The position numbers and the translations under genes were made by a program. This document shows positions 4,933-6,584 of a stretch of DNA of 6,584 nucleotides, piece by piece. The stretch comes from an uncultured Chloroflexota bacterium (GTDB lineage: Bacteria; Chloroflexota; Dehalococcoidia; SM23-28-2; RBG-16-64-32), in NCBI GenBank assembly GCA_913056415.1, contig CAJXNA010000120.1:1-6584 (forward strand), written 5' to 3'. The notes under the pieces were generated by a model. That model was given only the letters and a program-made list of their open reading frames with translations. It ran no database searches and was not told the DNA's origin. Each line of letters opens with the position of its first letter. The stretch's first letter is position 1.

Positions 4933-6584
4933 TTTCGAGACCTCCGGGGGCTAGGTCTGGGAAGAATACCTGGAGATCGGGGTGCTGGGTCCAGAACCGG
5001 GCTCGGGCTATATTGCGGCCGGAATTAAGCGCCCGAATAGCTAGGTTCTTGTCGGCGCCAGGCACGCCTGGCAATTGCATGATGGTCTGGATAAGGTTCT
5101 GTTCGCCCCGAGTGACTCGGTTCAGCGCGTTAGCCTGAGCAATGACCTTGGAGGCTCGCTCGGAGTCAATTAATGACATGCCCTGATACCGTGGGATGTC
5201 GTAGTAAGCGTTTAGGTGCTCCCGCGTCGCCTCATACTGTACCTCCAGTGGGGTCAGGCTGGATTGGTGCTGACGCTTGATCTCCTCCTGTATCCATGGA
5301 GGCTGTTTGGCCAGGAAGTTAAGCCGGGCATCAAAGAACGCTTTCATATCATCACGTAGGATCAGACCATCGCCGTCGATGTCGACCGGCTCTAGCTGTT
5401 GGAACTCCCGTGTCGCAAACGCCACCGGGTCATCACTGATACCCTTCTGAGCGCGGTTGAGCCACGCCTGGATATTGGGCTCACGCCGCAGTCCCTCGAC
5501 CTGGAACACGGCCTGGGTGCGGCTATCACTCCGGGCATCGCGCCATTCCTTGGGTGTGATCTCCCCAGCCTCGAACCGCTGGTCCAGAAGGCGTTGCTGT
5601 CTACCTACCGGCGCCCAGATGGAGTCCACAGTCCGGAAGTAACCCTCACGGGCCTGGCGTAGATTCCGTGACTTGCCATCCTCGGTGATGTTGGGCAGGG
5701 AGATGAATTCCTTGAAGCCAGGGACCTCGGCAAACACCTGCTGTTGCTGAGCACGGTCTAGCTTGCGGAAGCCCTGGATGACACTGCCGCGCTTACGCTT
5801 GGTCTCGACTCCAAAGTTGTCCAGACGCTCGCGGACCGCATCGATCACGCCTGTCTCTTCGGGGGAGACGTAGCGCAAGCCGGGAAGCTGGGAGAGAGCA
5901 AAGTCACGAGCCGCAACGGACTTCCGAGCAGAGGCCAACTCATTGGCGCGAACGCTGTCCCGAATGTCTACGATCTCATCGGGGAAAAGCTCACGGCCTG
6001 CCTGGACTTGAGCCTCTTCAATCTTCTTGGTGATCCGAGAAGCAATCTCCTGCTCCACAGCCCGGTCAAACAGGGAGTTGGAGCCCCCCACGAATGGTAT
6101 GTTGAACCCCTGAGACTCATTGATCCCCATGGTCGCGCTGATGTCGCGTAGCCAACGGAACTCAGGTAGGGACCCAAAGACAAACTGGGGGTCGATTTTG
6201 GACTCGCCCGTGGTGATACCCGTCTGGTTGAGAAATCCGCCTACCGTTTCGGTGGCCAACTGCATGCGGGGGCCGGGGTAGAACCCTAGTGACTCGAAGA
6301 AGTTACCGATCTGATTAACCGGGTGGTCACCCTCGAAGATGAAGCTCTCACCCTTCCTAGCCATGATGGGAAGCATAGACATGCGGAGGTGGGGAGCGAA
6401 GAAGAACCCGCCGCTGAATCCCATACCGAGGTCTCCATACGCACCGGACTGGATAAGACGATTCATGCCGAAGATGTAGCCCGGCCTCTCAACGAATTGA
6501 CGGGCCAGGTAACCGGGGAGACGAAGGCCCCACACCGGAAACAGGGAGAAGAAACCAGCCAACCTATCAACGCCGGTCTGGAAT
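4922..6584 (-). CDS. large virion-associated protein, C-terminal part (partial, N-terminus off right edge)
   Basis: The frame is open to the right edge and reads FQTGVDR before the first possible start, a TTG at 6562 with no credible SD, so this is the end of a longer protein: 553 visible residues, TAA at 4922-4924. Counting from the 6562 codon, residues 1-70 are hydrophobic and aromatic (FFSLFPVWGLRLPGYLA, FFFAPHLRMSMLPIM). Residues 165-270 are helical and charged, likely coiled coil (SRITKKIEEAQVQAG). Residues 255-270 are basic. Residues 394-405 form an EF-hand-like loop with Asp at positions 1, 3, 5 and 12, Gly at 6 and Ile at 8. The rest is helical. A long helix-rich protein upstream of scaffold and capsid genes could be an internal or ejection protein or part of a very large virion protein. 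No enzymatic motif is visible and the family is not recognised. Confidence 0.75.
   Translation of the reverse strand, partial: FQTGVDRLAGFFSLFPVWGLRLPGYLARQFVERPGYIFGMNRLIQSGAYGDLGMGFSGGFFFAPHLRMSMLPIMARKGESFIFEGDHPVNQIGNFFESLGFYPGPRMQLATETVGGFLNQTGITTGESKIDPQFVFGSLPEFRWLRDISATMGINESQGFNIPFVGGSNSLFDRAVEQEIASRITKKIEEAQVQAGRELFPDEIVDIRDSVRANELASARKSVAARDFALSQLPGLRYVSPEETGVIDAVRERLDNFGVETKRKRGSVIQGFRKLDRAQQQQVFAEVPGFKEFISLPNITEDGKSRNLRQAREGYFRTVDSIWAPVGRQQRLLDQRFEAGEITPKEWRDARSDSRTQAVFQVEGLRREPNIQAWLNRAQKGISDDPVAFATREFQQLEPVDIDGDGLILRDDMKAFFDARLNFLAKQPPWIQEEIKRQHQSSLTPLEVQYEATREHLNAYYDIPRYQGMSLIDSERASKVIAQANALNRVTRGEQNLIQTIMQLPGVPGADKNLAIRALNSGRNIARARFWTQHPDLQVFFPDLAPGGLEIAG
5348..5383 (-). other. 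EF-hand-like calcium-binding loop in the large virion protein
   Basis: The codons encode DIDGDGLILRDD, which has the spacing of a canonical 12-residue EF-hand or dockerin loop: Asp at 1, 3 and 5, Gly at 6, Ile at 8, acidic residue at 12 (Asp rather than the more usual Glu). It is flanked by likely helices (FATREFQQL before, MKAFFDARLNFL after). It is a single copy, so pairing would need another subunit. Confidence 0.6.

Overview
This window looks like part of the structural (virion) module of a tailed double-stranded DNA bacteriophage, seen on its complementary strand. Every gene I can support is on the minus strand, tightly packed, often overlapping or with short gaps, so transcription runs from high to low coordinates. 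The phage origin rests on gene order and protein character: large virion-type protein, scaffold-like protein, capsid-like protein, then small structural proteins. The host is probably a bacterium. Several genes have good Shine-Dalgarno (SD) sites, one with a long match to the 16S rRNA 3' tail, and there is a textbook sigma70-type promoter. I cannot name the host or the phage genus from the sequence.

Layout in transcription order. (1) 6584-4922: C-terminal 553 residues of a large protein open at the right edge, probably an internal virion protein, with one EF-hand-like calcium loop. (2) 4932-4681: an 83-residue protein with two hydrophobic segments, TTG start, overlapping gene 1. (3) A consensus promoter (TTGACA, 17 bp, TATAAT) lies across the end of gene 2. 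(4) 4598-3732: a scaffolding-like protein with a disordered acidic N-terminus and a charged helical C-terminus. (5) 3630-3265: a small LAGLIDADG-type homing endonuclease, lower in GC, with its SD inside a hairpin. (6) 3274-2348: the probable major capsid protein, whose GTG start lies inside the endonuclease gene. (7) 2334-1984: an unrecognised charged 116-residue protein. (8) 1987-1868: a tiny Arg/Pro-rich ORF coupled to gene 7 by ATGA. (9) 1704-1255: a beta-rich 149-residue protein, probably virion-associated. (10) 1127-1: a virion protein open at the left edge, with a region resembling a carbohydrate-binding module.

There is no gene-free stretch over 300 bases. The gaps at 1128-1254 and 1705-1867 hold possible RNA hairpins, including a potential pseudoknot. 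The 3631-3731 gap holds a pentanucleotide repeat and the hairpin that covers the endonuclease SD. The main points of interest are the strong promoter placed just before the scaffold and capsid genes, and the endonuclease squeezed between those two genes so that the capsid gene has lost an obvious ribosome binding site.
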